Source: Methylocystis suflitae | GTDB lineage: Bacteria; Pseudomonadota; Alphaproteobacteria; Rhizobiales; Beijerinckiaceae | Reading direction: 5' to 3' | DNA: 50,127 bases | Assembly (NCBI RefSeq): GCF_024448135.1 | Contig: NZ_JAMRYX010000201.1 | Span: 1-50,127, forward strand | Shown here: positions 36,601-44,337 of the stretch, piece by piece | How positions within the stretch are numbered: position 1 is the first letter of the stretch | How the letters are laid out: each line of letters begins with the position of its first letter | Made by a program: the position numbers and the translations under genes | Notes under the pieces: model-generated | Database searches by the model: none | What the model was told of the DNA's origin: nothing | Seen by the model: the letters and a program-made list of their open reading frames with translations, nothing else

Positions 36601-38502
36601 TTCCGCCGCCGCGCCGGCTTCCTCGAGAAGAGTGGCGATTGAGTCGAATTCGGTCTGCATCGCGGTCGCGACCACCACCGCCCGGCCAGAGCCGGTCGCG
36701 ACGCTCGTGCCCATGAACACCATGTTCCTGCGGTCGCCTATCGGAAGCTCCGCCTGCGCCAGGGCCTCAGCGTTTTTCTCGACGGCTTCCGATTCCCCGG
36801 TCAGGGCGGCTTCAACGCAGGAGAGGGAGACGGCATCGAGCAATCGGGCGTCGGCGGCGACCAGGTCGCCGGCCTCGAGTTCGAGTATGTCGCCCGGCGC
36901 CACTTCAGCCGAGGCGACCGTCGTCACCGCGCCGTCGCGCCAAACTTTCGCCTGCGGCGCGGTCATTCGCATCAGAGCGGCGATCGATTTTTCGGCGCTG
37001 AATTCCTGGTAAAAGCCGACGATGGCGTTGAGGAACACGATGGCGAGTATGATGACCGCGTCGATCGCATCCCCGAGAAATCCGGAGACGACGCTCGCCG
37101 CAATCAGGATCCAGATGAGAATGCTGTCGAACTGCGCGAAAAGGATCGCCCACGGCCGGAGCGGCTTCGTCTGCTTGAGAAGGACGTTTGGCCCGTGCGC
37201 GGCGAGCAGCTTCGAGGCCTCCTCCATCGACAGGCCATTCGCCGAAACGCCTAGCCGCTGGAGAACCTCGTCGCGCGAGACGCAATGCCACGGCGTTTCC
37301 GCCGATTGCGGCGCGCGACCGACCGCTTTCGCGCCGGGGGCGACGGGCCCGCGCCAGAGTTCGAGAAGCGCCATCGTGGCCATAACCGCGACGGGGCCGA
37401 GGATGACTCCGGACGCGCCGAACAAATTGACGCCGCCGATCAGGGAAATGAGCGTCACGAAGGTGTGGATTTTCAGCCGTCCGCCCATCAAAATCGAGCG
37501 AAGGAGATGGTCGACGCCGCCGATGATAAGGCCACCACAGGCGGCGAGAGTGAAAGCCCCCAGCCAATTGCCGGCGAGGGCGAGAACGAGCGCGGCGGGA
37601 ACCCAGAAGACCAAAGCGCCTAGAACCGGCACGATCGACAGGAGCCCAATCACCAGGGCCCAAAGCAGCGGGGCCGGCAGGTCGAGCCACCAGAATATCA
37701 GTCCGCCCAAGACGCCCTGCAGGACGGCGACGGCCAAGGTTCCAAATATGATCCCGTAAATCGTATCGGCGATCCGGTCGGCGATGAAATCCGTCTCCGC
37801 CTCGGCCAGCGGCGAAAGGCTCTTGATCGTTCCGAGCGCTTGCCGTCGGTCGCGCAGCAGATAGAAGAGGAGGCAAAACGCGAGGAACGCGCTGAAAAAC
37901 TCCGCGGCCGATCTTTTCACAAAGGCCGCGCCCATATTGGCGAGCCACGTCGCCGCGCGCCCGAATGCGTTTGGGAAGTCGATTTCCCGTCCGATCCACT
38001 CGTTGAGCCTTGCAGCCCAACGATGGTTTTCGATGATCTGCCGCCAGTCGCTCGACGCGATCTGACGTTGGATGTAATCGGCGTTGTTCGCCGCCTCGTT
38101 GACCAGTCGCTCGGCGACGAGAGCCATCGGCGCGACGACGATGAAGGCGATGAGCAGCACCGAAACGCCGGCGGCGATATTGCGGTTTTTCAGCCTCTTT
38201 TCTAAAATGGCGTGAGCGGGAGAGAAAAGGATCGCCAGCGTCGCCGCCCAAGTGAAGGCCGACAGGAACGGCGCCCACAGAAGCGCGCAGACGAAAAGTC
38301 CGGCGAGAGTGATACCCATGCGGGCGAAGGCGAGAACGCGCTCTTTCGACCACTGGTCGTCCCCACCCGGCGAAAGTTCTTGCTCCTGCCCACTCATATG
38401 CAGAACCCGCCCGCCGCCGCGCTGAAATCCGCCTGTCGAGACGACATTCATCCGTTCGCGCCAAATCTCCGTCTCACTGGTCGAAGATTGCGACGTCAAC
38501 AA
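33616..38502 (-). CDS. Tripartite fusion: AI-2E permease + P2A-type P-type ATPase + HlyD-like adaptor
   Basis: One frame without a stop. Numbering starts at TTG 38502; likelier starts are ATG at residue 18 (38451) or 36 (38397). Residues ~55-385 are an AI-2E permease (PF01594-like; about eight helices, e.g. GLLSIVPVLGALVFWVP, GVILGPVAVM). Residues ~403-1290 are a full P2A ATPase: TGES 568-571, PESLP 686-690, DKTGT 729-733 (phosphorylated Asp729), TGD 964-966, GDGVNDAP 1036-1043, ten helices. Ca2+-site equivalents Glu687, Asn1103, Glu1106, Asn1131, Thr1134, Asp1135 are present. The usual KGAPE nucleotide-site Lys is Asn861 (NGAPD). An eleventh helix (1302-1323) leads to a barrel-sandwich and coiled-coil hairpin (~1345-1600; APVSGAIEAIYCEAGAEVNVGQ, later SPVAGKIVSRPVETGG) of membrane-fusion proteins, predicted periplasmic. 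Likely a cation pump tied to an envelope exporter (inference). Confidence 0.93.
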   Translation of the reverse strand: MLTSQSSTSETEIWRERMNVVSTGGFQRGGGRVLHMSGQEQELSPGGDDQWSKERVLAFARMGITLAGLFVCALLWAPFLSAFTWAATLAILFSPAHAILEKRLKNRNIAAGVSVLLIAFIVVAPMALVAERLVNEAANNADYIQRQIASSDWRQIIENHRWAARLNEWIGREIDFPNAFGRAATWLANMGAAFVKRSAAEFFSAFLAFCLLFYLLRDRRQALGTIKSLSPLAEAETDFIADRIADTIYGIIFGTLAVAVLQGVLGGLIFWWLDLPAPLLWALVIGLLSIVPVLGALVFWVPAALVLALAGNWLGAFTLAACGGLIIGGVDHLLRSILMGGRLKIHTFVTLISLIGGVNLFGASGVILGPVAVMATMALLELWRGPVAPGAKAVGRAPQSAETPWHCVSRDEVLQRLGVSANGLSMEEASKLLAAHGPNVLLKQTKPLRPWAILFAQFDSILIWILIAASVVSGFLGDAIDAVIILAIVFLNAIVGFYQEFSAEKSIAALMRMTAPQAKVWRDGAVTTVASAEVAPGDILELEAGDLVAADARLLDAVSLSCVEAALTGESEAVEKNAEALAQAELPIGDRRNMVFMGTSVATGSGRAVVVATAMQTEFDSIATLLEEAGAAAETPLQQRLEAFGRILVWASLGIVSLLFGLGLWRGGDILELFMTSVSLAVAAIPESLPAVVTAALSLGVVRMSRRHALVRRLASVETLGSANVICTDKTGTLTVGQMTVRRLLVAGRAYEVSGEGYGGDGDIRFEDKTIEPGRDAALTRLSEILVGCNNVRFEQEDDAWRVIGDPTEGALLLAGRKAGADRDALERVQPKIFEIPFDSDRKLHSIVRRLPEGRLRVLTNGAPDVLLERCSHIWDESGVRRMTAADREEIARQNSEFADRALRVLGSAFRDLEPTSIDETAPEAIENDLVFVGLSGLYDPPRPEAKDALAKCRSAGVRVVVITGDHPHTAYAIGRELGIDASGRILSGAELDRLTDEALVTKVADTTIYARVNAAHKLRIVRAWQANDAVVAMTGDGVNDAPAIKGADIGVAMGRTGTEVTKQASDMIITDDNFATIIAAIEEGRGIYENIRKTLLYLLACNSGELIVMAISIIIGLPAPLLPIHLLWINLITDGPPALCLAADRVDASVMNKRPRERNEEIADEEFLWTMFLVAAPTTVVSFVAYVYGLRYGTLELARTYAFMAMVFAQLFTSLSVRSRNPIWRDSLFSNVALLVVIVLSISVQMSIQQSEFLAGLLKTTRVSLEDAFRLLSFAFMSLVVLEFLKFLRSRAAGEAYDLKLIRASAIGVLAIIAVGGSWLYWSWREAPGVRSVAEREGRRPTTRSVVAEGIVSVESVARVTAPVSGAIEAIYCEAGAEVNVGQLCARIDPKPYRAALERAKADLDAARKKYEKNLAEATRAKAALERRQALAKRNAAIRSKLGRYRSAYARAVAKTKSDDALIAKHEAALRAAEVELDKTNIFSPVAGKIVSRPVETGGRAEASATQPPLFVVALPEARIEARIAEKDAAAVEVGRPVSITLDSLPGRVFEGQVKTIRPSPEAGPDGKSFVVVVGAPNPQALLAPQMKAIVKIPIARDKDARRARDKPSRAARSDCSACARAAESSS

Positions 38503-38768
38503 GTTTCGTTCCGATCAAACTCGCCGGTGGCGCGCATGCCTTCGAGCCTGCTCGATGTGACGTTCCCGCACTGAGATGTGAAACCAGTCGAGAATATGCG
38601 CGATTTGCTGTCGCGCCGCGCTGACGACAACGTTTTTAAGCGTAGGATCGCCGTTACTGAAAACCGTGATGTCTCGCCCCGGCATTCAACCCTGGCGCGC
38701 GAAGCCGCCCAAGGCGTGAGTATTCTGCTAAACATTTCTGATGCGGTGCGCTACTCATGGTTCCAGTT
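38503..38768. other. Spacer between acyl carrier protein gene and fusion gene
   Basis: About 270 bases (370 to the likelier fusion start) with no recognised gene. It probably contains the promoter or leader of the fusion gene. Confidence 0.4.
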
Positions 38769-39017
38769 TCATTGCACGATGACATCGCGCAGGTAGGCGA
38801 TCGCACGCTCGAGCGTGAAGAGCCGATTGTAGTGGACCTCCGGGATATTGATCCCCAGTCGATCATGAAGGGCGACGACAAGATTGGCGAAATCCATCGA
38901 ATCAAGATCGAATACTTCACGTAAATCATCTTGATCGCGAGCCAACGCGAGATCGGCCTCGGGCGCGATTTCGCCAATGAGCTCCAGGATGAGCGCTCTG
39001 ATTTCGGCGTCCGTCAT
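38769..39017 (-). CDS. Acyl carrier protein
   Basis: 82 residues with a four-helix ACP layout. The phosphopantetheine site is DLDSMDFANLVV (Ser near residue 40), which matches the usual D-S-L/M motif, followed by LGINIPEVHYNRLFTLERAIAYL, the helix III region. It is an accessory-type ACP, more divergent than fatty-acid AcpP. The start ATG overlaps the stop of the upstream E2 gene (ATGA at 39014-39017), so the two were co-translated. A dedicated ACP next to a 2-oxoacid dehydrogenase E2 gene suggests transfer of an acyl group made by that complex to a carrier protein; this is inference. Confidence 0.85.
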   Translation of the reverse strand: MTDAEIRALILELIGEIAPEADLALARDQDDLREVFDLDSMDFANLVVALHDRLGINIPEVHYNRLFTLERAIAYLRDVIVQ

Positions 39018-39668
39018 AATTTATCCGGCTCCTGTAAGAGACGCCCGACCGCGGCGAGATACAGGCCGCCGATATGGCCGTCGGTGACCCTATGATCCGC
39101 CGCGAGGCTGACGGTAACGAGCGGACGAGTCTCGATGCGCCCATCGACGACCCATGGGCGCGTGACCACACGGCCAAATCCGAGGATCGCGACCTGCGGA
39201 GGATAGATAATGCCGGTCACCGACTCCGCGCCGCGATCACCGATCGCTCGTGACGGTAAAGGTGGGTGAAGTGAGTTCGGAGCTGCGCAAATTCCCGCGC
39301 CGCGCGCGTTCGACGAGGTCGCGCATGGCTCCCATCAATTCGGCGAGCGATTTCTTATCCGCGTCCCGAATTGCCGTCGCGATCAGCCCGCCACCCCGCA
39401 GAGAAATCGCCCAACCGACGTGAATGCTCGAAGAAGGAATAAAGGCGCCATTTTCATAAGCGCCGTTGAGCTGCGGTTGCTCGCGCAAGGCCAAGGCCGC
39501 AGCCTTGAGAAAGACCACGGCGGGCAGAATGCGTTCGACTGGGGTCTTCTCGGCGTTGAAGCGCTCGATCCAGGTCAAAGCGCCGCACAATTCGACCGTT
39601 TCTGTGAGGTAATAGTGAGGAATTTCCCGCTTCGAGCGGCTCATCGCGGCGGCGATCGCCTTGCGCAA
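39014..39668 (-). pseudogene. 2-oxoacid dehydrogenase E2 (acyltransferase), truncated and frameshifted
   Basis: From 39668 the frame reads RKAIAAAMSRSKREIPHYYL, GALTWIERFNAE, ILPAVVFLKAAALALRE and SSIHVGWAISLRGGGLIATAIRD, the E2 catalytic domain. It stops at 39237 (TFTVTS-DR-stop), and in another frame resumes GDRGAESV-TGIIYPPQVAILGFG and ends with SLAADHRVTDGHIGGLYLAAV, which holds the active-site His and Asp (DHRVTDG). A single inserted base near 39240 explains the break. The N-terminal lipoyl and subunit-binding domains are absent; a GST fragment on the other strand starts at the same point, marking a rearrangement. Confidence 0.85.
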
Positions 39669-39972
39669 TCACGCCGTCGGCTGGGATCCGACACCGGAGA
39701 TGCAGGGACGCTTTGGCTATGTCTCGTACGCCGCTGTGATCGACGCTCTTGCAAAGGCTGTGGCGGGTCGCCGCTACATTGCGGGAGATAATTTCACAGC
39801 AGCCGACATCTATGTCGGGTCGATGATCGGATTCAACTTGCGCTTCGGCACGATCGAGAAGCGTCCGGAATTCGAGGCCTACTGGAGCGGCTTGGAGAAT
39901 CGTCCTGCGAGGCTGCGCGCTGATGCCCAGATGGAAAAGCTCGCCTCCAAGCGTGCTTGGGAGCCGGCTTAA
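39661..39972 (+). pseudogene. Glutathione S-transferase, C-terminal domain only
   Basis: The 103-residue frame is the all-helical C-terminal domain of GSTs: RFGYVSYAAVIDALAKAV, GDNFTAADIYVGSMIGFNLRFG (the conserved N-capping motif T-A-A-D) and FEAYWSGLENRPARLRA. The N-terminal thioredoxin-like glutathione-binding domain is lacking, and homology begins exactly where the E2 fragment on the opposite strand begins. Without the first domain it should not bind glutathione. No functional ribosome site is visible. Confidence 0.8.
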
Positions 39973-40259
39973 ATATGGATTTCCTCGTGCAACCAACTCG
40001 TCTTGCGGCGGGTTGGTTATCTGCAGGCCCGTTAGCATGCAGGTTCGCACAAATCGTGCGGCGACCCTTGCAACGACGAAATCTCGCTGTCGAGTATCTT
40101 AGATTTCGCACAACACGCCGCTGACACTAAATCCCGGTACAGCGTTCATTGGGGCCAGCCTCGATGCATTGAAGGCATGCCAGCGCGTCAAATTACCGCA
40201 TTACAGCAAACGGCCGCTCTCAGCCAAGATCAGTAGGATCTCCTCCCTGACTGAAAGAG

Positions 40260-40284
40260 CGCCCGACTCCGTCCGGGCGTTTTT
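40260..40284 (+). terminator. Rho-independent terminator
   Basis: CGCCCG (40260-40265) pairs with CGGGCG (40274-40279), with eight bases between, followed by TTTTT. It lies upstream of the ParB-like gene and 290 bases after the GST fragment, so an unrecognised short transcript may end here. Confidence 0.75.
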
Positions 40285-40391
40285 CCGCGAAGCCTTGCGT
40301 TAGCCAGATCGTTCCCCTGCCCCAACAATCGCTTTGTGCGCGCGGGGCCAAAGTGGCCACGCCAAAGCCGGCGTGAGAGTGGTTGCCGAGA

Positions 40392-41009
40392 ATGGATGCC
40401 GCCGAGAAAACCGTTACAATAAAGCTTGCAGAGCTACGGCCGACCCAGAGAGCGGTCGGATATGAGGAGGTCAGCGCCAAGCGCTCGAAGTGGCGAGCGT
40501 TGTCGGCTGAAGGAAAACTCGATTTTCTCGCCTCTCACCCTTTTCCAGCGGTATACGGACCTAACGCGCAATACTTCGTCGTCGACGGTCACCATATGGC
40601 CCTCGCGCTTCTTCAGGAGGGGGTCGACACAGTTTCAGTTCGTCAGATCGAAGATCTGTCGAACCTCGGCGCAAATCAGTTTTTCGTGACGCTACAGAAA
40701 CGCGGCTTAATCTGCTTCAGCGGCGCGCTGCAGACCCTTTCGGAGTTGCCGCGTGCGCTCCAGGACTTAGCTGACGATCCATTCCGGAGCCTCGTGGCCC
40801 ACCTGCGCCGGAACTGCGGATGTCCGAAGGATCACACGCCCTACGCCGAATTTCGCTGGGCCGATTTCCTACGCACCCATCTCAAACCCGATTCACATCG
40901 AAGCGACCCGGTCCTCGCGATCAAAGCAGCCTGTAAGCTAATTCGCGAAGCGTGGTGCAAAGACCCATGCGCCGCATGTCGCTGCGCGGAAGAGGTGGTT
41001 GGCGGTTAA
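40392..41009 (+). CDS. ParB/sulfiredoxin-like nuclease-fold protein (ParBc_2 type)
   Basis: About 205 residues from ATG 40392 (MDAAEKTVTIKLAELRPTQR). The N-terminal ParB/Srx fold shows LAELRPTQRAVGYEEV, then the signature YFVVDGHHMALAL near residue 75, which corresponds to the nucleotide-binding GxxR/DGHH region of the ParBc_2 (PF08857) family. Later blocks include FRSLVAHLRRNCGC and EFRWADFLRTHL. The C-terminus has a Cys-rich tail (CKDPCAACRC). Family members are not plasmid partition proteins; their role is unknown, and some may act as kinases or nucleases. A terminator precedes it and it appears monocistronic. Confidence 0.75.
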   Translation: MDAAEKTVTIKLAELRPTQRAVGYEEVSAKRSKWRALSAEGKLDFLASHPFPAVYGPNAQYFVVDGHHMALALLQEGVDTVSVRQIEDLSNLGANQFFVTLQKRGLICFSGALQTLSELPRALQDLADDPFRSLVAHLRRNCGCPKDHTPYAEFRWADFLRTHLKPDSHRSDPVLAIKAACKLIREAWCKDPCAACRCAEEVVGG

Positions 41010-41150
41010 TCGGGCAGACAAGCGGTGTCTGCTGATTGAACGAACCCACGGCGCAGGCTTTCATCATGGTCTTTCTACATGCCCGAACGTCGGGACGTCG
41101 CAAGCCGTGCGCATCTTAACGCTATCGACTTATCAGTAAGGCCCCTCGGC

Positions 41151-42671
41151 ATGATCGATCTTCTCTCTCTTGACGCCACAGACCAGATTAAAGCCTTGAC
41201 GGCGAAACATATTAGCGCGCGTGAATTACTCGAAGCCAGCATTGCGCGCGTCGAAGCCCTTGACGCGCAACTGAACGCGGTGGTGGCAAAGGACTTGGAT
41301 CGCGCCCGCGCCGAGGCGCAGCACATCGACGAGCGCCGTGCGCGAGGTGAAAATCTTGGCCCGCTCGCGGGCCTGCCAATGACCGTGAAGGATCATTTCG
41401 ACATAGAGGGATTCCCCGCCTCCTTCGGCGGCGACGCCAGCCTGCTCAATCGTAAGGTGAAGGACGCCGCTGTCATAAAAAAGGTTCGCGGCGCCGACGC
41501 GGTGATCTGGGGAAGGACGAACCTGGCTCTCTATGGTGGCGACGTTCAGACTTACAACGCGCTTTACGGGACAACGAATAATCCTTGGGACGTGACTCGC
41601 ACGCCGGGCGGTTCATCCGGCGGCTCGGCGGTCGCGCTTGCAACGGGCATGACGGCGTTGGAGATAGGTTCTGACATCGGCGGTTCATTGCGCCATCCGG
41701 CGAACTTTTGCGGCGTATTCACGCACAAGCCAACCTATGGGCTCGTTTCGCAAGGCGGTTTCTGCCCTGCGTCGGAACCGGTCCTCGCTGACATGGATTT
41801 AGCCGTCATTGGTCCAATGGCGCGTTCCGTCCGCGATCTGAGGCTGCTTTTGTCAATCATGACGGACGCGGAAATTTCCGCACAAGCGCCATCCATGAAA
41901 CTCAGAGAGGTGAACGCTTCCGTCTGGTTCGATGAGCCAAGCTTCGCGCTCGATCCAGAAATCAAGGCGCCGCTTGCAGCCTTCGCCGAGAAACTCGCGG
42001 TGGCGGGCGCCAATGTCGCGGCTGTGGCATGCCCAGTTGCGACCGAACCCATGATGTTTGCTTATACAACGCTCCTTTATGGTGTTTTGGGTTCGGCGTA
42101 TCCGTGGCCAGTACTTGCGTTCTACGAGTTGCTGCGAGGGCCGGCGAGACTGGCGCTCGCCATGGGTGCGAAGCCGCTCTCATTGGCCCAGGCCCTGGTC
42201 GGCTTGACGGCGCGTCATCGCGAATGGCTCGTCGCTAATGAGAAGCGCGCCAAGATGAGCGAAGCCATGCGGGAATTCTTCTCGCGCTTTGACGTGTTGA
42301 TTGCTCCCGTCGCTCCCGTCGCCGCATTTCCGCATGACCACGGACCGCTTCCGCTGCGCCGCTTGACATGTTCAGACGGGCGCGTGATCTCATATCTTGA
42401 GATGATCAATTGGATCGCAATTGCGACCGTTCTCGGTTTGCCTGCGACCGTAGTTCCCGCGGGATTCACGAAAAGCGGCTTGCCGGTGGGCGTTCAAATC
42501 ATCGGCCCGCGCGGGGGCGATGCGCTGACCCTCTCTGTTGCGCAGGCGATCGAAAAAGAGATCGGCGGCTTCCGCGCGCCGGCCTTGATGCAGGCGCATG
42601 AAATGAACCCGCAAATGGAAGCGAGCGAACTCTCGTCATTCAAGAATTCTTCCGCAAATTTAGGCCATTGA
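41151..42671 (+). CDS. Amidase-signature-family hydrolase
   Basis: About 506 residues from ATG 41151 (MIDLLSLDATDQIKAL); the upstream ATG at 41079 adds 24 residues not typical of the family. It has the Ser-cisSer-Lys catalytic triad: Lys in MTVKDHFDIEGF, the Gly/Ser-rich GGSSGGSAVALATG, and the nucleophile in EIGSDIGGSLRHPANFCGV. Length and C-terminal motif (GLPVGVQIIGPRGGD) are complete. Members hydrolyse carboxylic amides; the substrate is not determinable, although the DHFDIEGF and Phe-Gly-Gly pattern differs from GatA and fits general amidases. It is not in an obvious operon. Confidence 0.92.
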   Translation: MIDLLSLDATDQIKALTAKHISARELLEASIARVEALDAQLNAVVAKDLDRARAEAQHIDERRARGENLGPLAGLPMTVKDHFDIEGFPASFGGDASLLNRKVKDAAVIKKVRGADAVIWGRTNLALYGGDVQTYNALYGTTNNPWDVTRTPGGSSGGSAVALATGMTALEIGSDIGGSLRHPANFCGVFTHKPTYGLVSQGGFCPASEPVLADMDLAVIGPMARSVRDLRLLLSIMTDAEISAQAPSMKLREVNASVWFDEPSFALDPEIKAPLAAFAEKLAVAGANVAAVACPVATEPMMFAYTTLLYGVLGSAYPWPVLAFYELLRGPARLALAMGAKPLSLAQALVGLTARHREWLVANEKRAKMSEAMREFFSRFDVLIAPVAPVAAFPHDHGPLPLRRLTCSDGRVISYLEMINWIAIATVLGLPATVVPAGFTKSGLPVGVQIIGPRGGDALTLSVAQAIEKEIGGFRAPALMQAHEMNPQMEASELSSFKNSSANLGH

Positions 42672-42739
42672 TTCTGTGCGCTTTTTTTCGTGCAAAAGTT
42701 ACGTGCGAAAGGATGCTCATTTCAGATCGAGCAACGCGC

Positions 42740-42961
42740 CTAATTCCCCTGTTTCAGAGCCTTGAGGACGACCGAGAAGGGCAGCACGAGCGAGAGCGGC
42801 GCATCGAGGAGACGCAACCCTCCATAGCGCTCATACCATTGCACCGTATGGTCATCTTTGGCGTCGATCAGCAGAGCCACGCCACCCACTTCTTGCGCGA
42901 CCGTCATGCAGCGTTCGGCGGCGCGCAGAAGCAGCTGTCCGCCGAGCCCGCGTCCTTGCAC
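42740..42961 (-). pseudogene. GNAT acetyltransferase fragment (TacT-like toxin)
   Basis: The frame reads GRGLGGQLLLRAAERCMTVA (acetyl-CoA loop Q/R-x-x-G-x-G/A), VGGVALLIDAKDDHTVQWYERYGG and ends LPFSVVLKAL. The 'DAKDDxAxxFYERFGF' pattern is characteristic of TacT-type toxins, which acetylate aminoacyl-tRNA and are paired with a ribbon-helix-helix antitoxin. The first ~90 residues are missing, as the frame is cut at the start of the integrase gene. The antitoxin gene is not seen. Confidence 0.75.
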
Positions 42962-42999
42962 GCTGCGATCGACTGGCTTTTTTCCGCGTTCCCGCCCTT

Positions 43000-43890
43000 G
43001 TGCACAGGGCCGGCGGGCGGGCGCAGACGCGCTTTTGGGAGTTCTTCGTTTCCAACATTCGCAACGCGCACACGCGCCGCGCCTATGGCCGCGCCATTGG
43101 CGAGTTCCTCGCCTGGTGCGAGCGGCAGGGCATCGCGTCGATCGTCGACGTGGGGCCGCTGCATGTCGGCGCTTATGTCGAAGCCCTCACCCGCAGCCGC
43201 AGCGCCCCGATCGCCAAGCAGCGCCTGGCGGCAATCCGCATGCTGTTCGATTGGCTTGTGACTGGCCAGATTGTCCCGACCAACCCGGCGGCGAGTGTGC
43301 GCGGTCCCTGGCATGTCGTCAACGTCGGTAAGACGCCGGTGCTTGATCCGCAGGAGGCGCGACTGTTGCTCGACAGCATCGATGTGAGGACGTCGGCAGG
43401 GCTGCGCGATCGAGCCTTGATCGCGCGCATCGGCGCGGCGCTCGCCATGAAAGTCGAAGACGTTTACGTACAGAACCGCCGCCTGTGGGTGCGGCTGCAC
43501 GAGAAGGGCGGCAAGCGTCATGAAATGCCCTGTCACCATAATTTGGAGACTTACCTTCACGCCTATATCGACGGCTGCGGGCTGGCGGGCGATGCGAAGG
43601 GGATGTTGTTCCGCACGATCGGGCGCGGCACCGGCCAGCTCACCGAGACCCCCCTGCCCCAGGCCAGCGCCTATGCGATGATCCGGCGCCGCGCCCTGGC
43701 CGCGGGCATCGCCACCAAGATCGGAAATCACAGTTTCCGCGCCACGGGCATTACCGCCTATCTCAAGAACGGCGGCACGCTCGAAAAGGCCGCCACCATG
43801 GCCAATCACGCCTCGACCCGCACGACGCAGCTCTATGATCGTCGTCGTGACGAGATGAGCCTCGACGAGGTCGAGCGCGTGGCGATTTGA
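43000..43890 (+). CDS. Tyrosine integrase, possibly with an internal deletion
   Basis: About 296 residues from GTG 43000; the frame is open for several codons further upstream. The core-binding domain (RFWEFFVSNIRNAHTRRAYGRAIGEF) is complete. In the catalytic domain the segment GLRDRALIARIGAALAMKVEDV seems to lack about seven residues relative to related integrases, just before the first catalytic Arg (in ARIGAAL). Other residues are present: Lys in HEKGGKRHEM, HSFRATG, His in ANHASTRTTQLYDRR and Tyr in the same block. The gene abuts the truncated GNAT gene, so it may have caused that truncation. Whether the enzyme is active is uncertain. Confidence 0.8.
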   Translation: MHRAGGRAQTRFWEFFVSNIRNAHTRRAYGRAIGEFLAWCERQGIASIVDVGPLHVGAYVEALTRSRSAPIAKQRLAAIRMLFDWLVTGQIVPTNPAASVRGPWHVVNVGKTPVLDPQEARLLLDSIDVRTSAGLRDRALIARIGAALAMKVEDVYVQNRRLWVRLHEKGGKRHEMPCHHNLETYLHAYIDGCGLAGDAKGMLFRTIGRGTGQLTETPLPQASAYAMIRRRALAAGIATKIGNHSFRATGITAYLKNGGTLEKAATMANHASTRTTQLYDRRRDEMSLDEVERVAI

Positions 43891-43971
43891 AAACGTTGCC
43901 TTATCTCGCTGGCTTCGCCCGTGCACGTTTCGCCGACAAGACAGTTGCCAAAAGCTTCGGTTCGCGCGGCC

Positions 43972-44241
43972 TCATTCCTGAAGTCTGCCTTTCCTGGCCT
44001 CGCTCTTCCGGAAACGCATAATGACGGCCGCGGCACGCCCCCCCGCGCTGATCCGATGGCGGCCTGCGCCGGTCAGAACATAACGACCTCGGATGTCGTC
44101 CCAGCGTATCAGATGGGCTTGAAACGCTCGTTCACGCAGGATCATTATCATTGGATCATGAACGTGAGGCGGCGCAATGTCGCCGTGCGCATCAACTTTT
44201 TTCAGAGCGTCGATCAGGTTCTTCTCTTGGCTTCCATTCAT
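43972..44241 (-). CDS. Hypothetical protein downstream of the DUF2786 gene
   Basis: 89 residues starting MNGSQEKNLIDALKKVDAHG, with HDPMIMILRERAFQAHLIRW and YVLTGAGRHRISAGGRAA, ending with a basic tail. The 'LTxxGR' segment after a helix looks like a small winged-helix or DNA-binding piece. It follows the DUF2786 gene on the same strand after about 100 bases, so it may be co-transcribed. Not recognised; coding is supported by composition only. Confidence 0.45.
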   Translation of the reverse strand: MNGSQEKNLIDALKKVDAHGDIAPPHVHDPMIMILRERAFQAHLIRWDDIRGRYVLTGAGRHRISAGGRAAAVIMRFRKSEARKGRLQE

Positions 44242-44337
44242 TTCGGTCTGCTCCTGGCGCCGATCGAACTCTCGAACAGGACGAGAGGCTTGCCAACATT
44301 TCCCCTGGGTCAGATCGCCACCTGTGATTACCTCCGA

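Noticed and set aside
33616-38502. The possibility that the fusion is three genes with missed stops
   Set aside because: The frame is the same throughout with no stop codon and no plausible internal start with a ribosome site at the joints that I could find; an assembly error cannot be excluded from sequence alone, so the check is listed in the finding.
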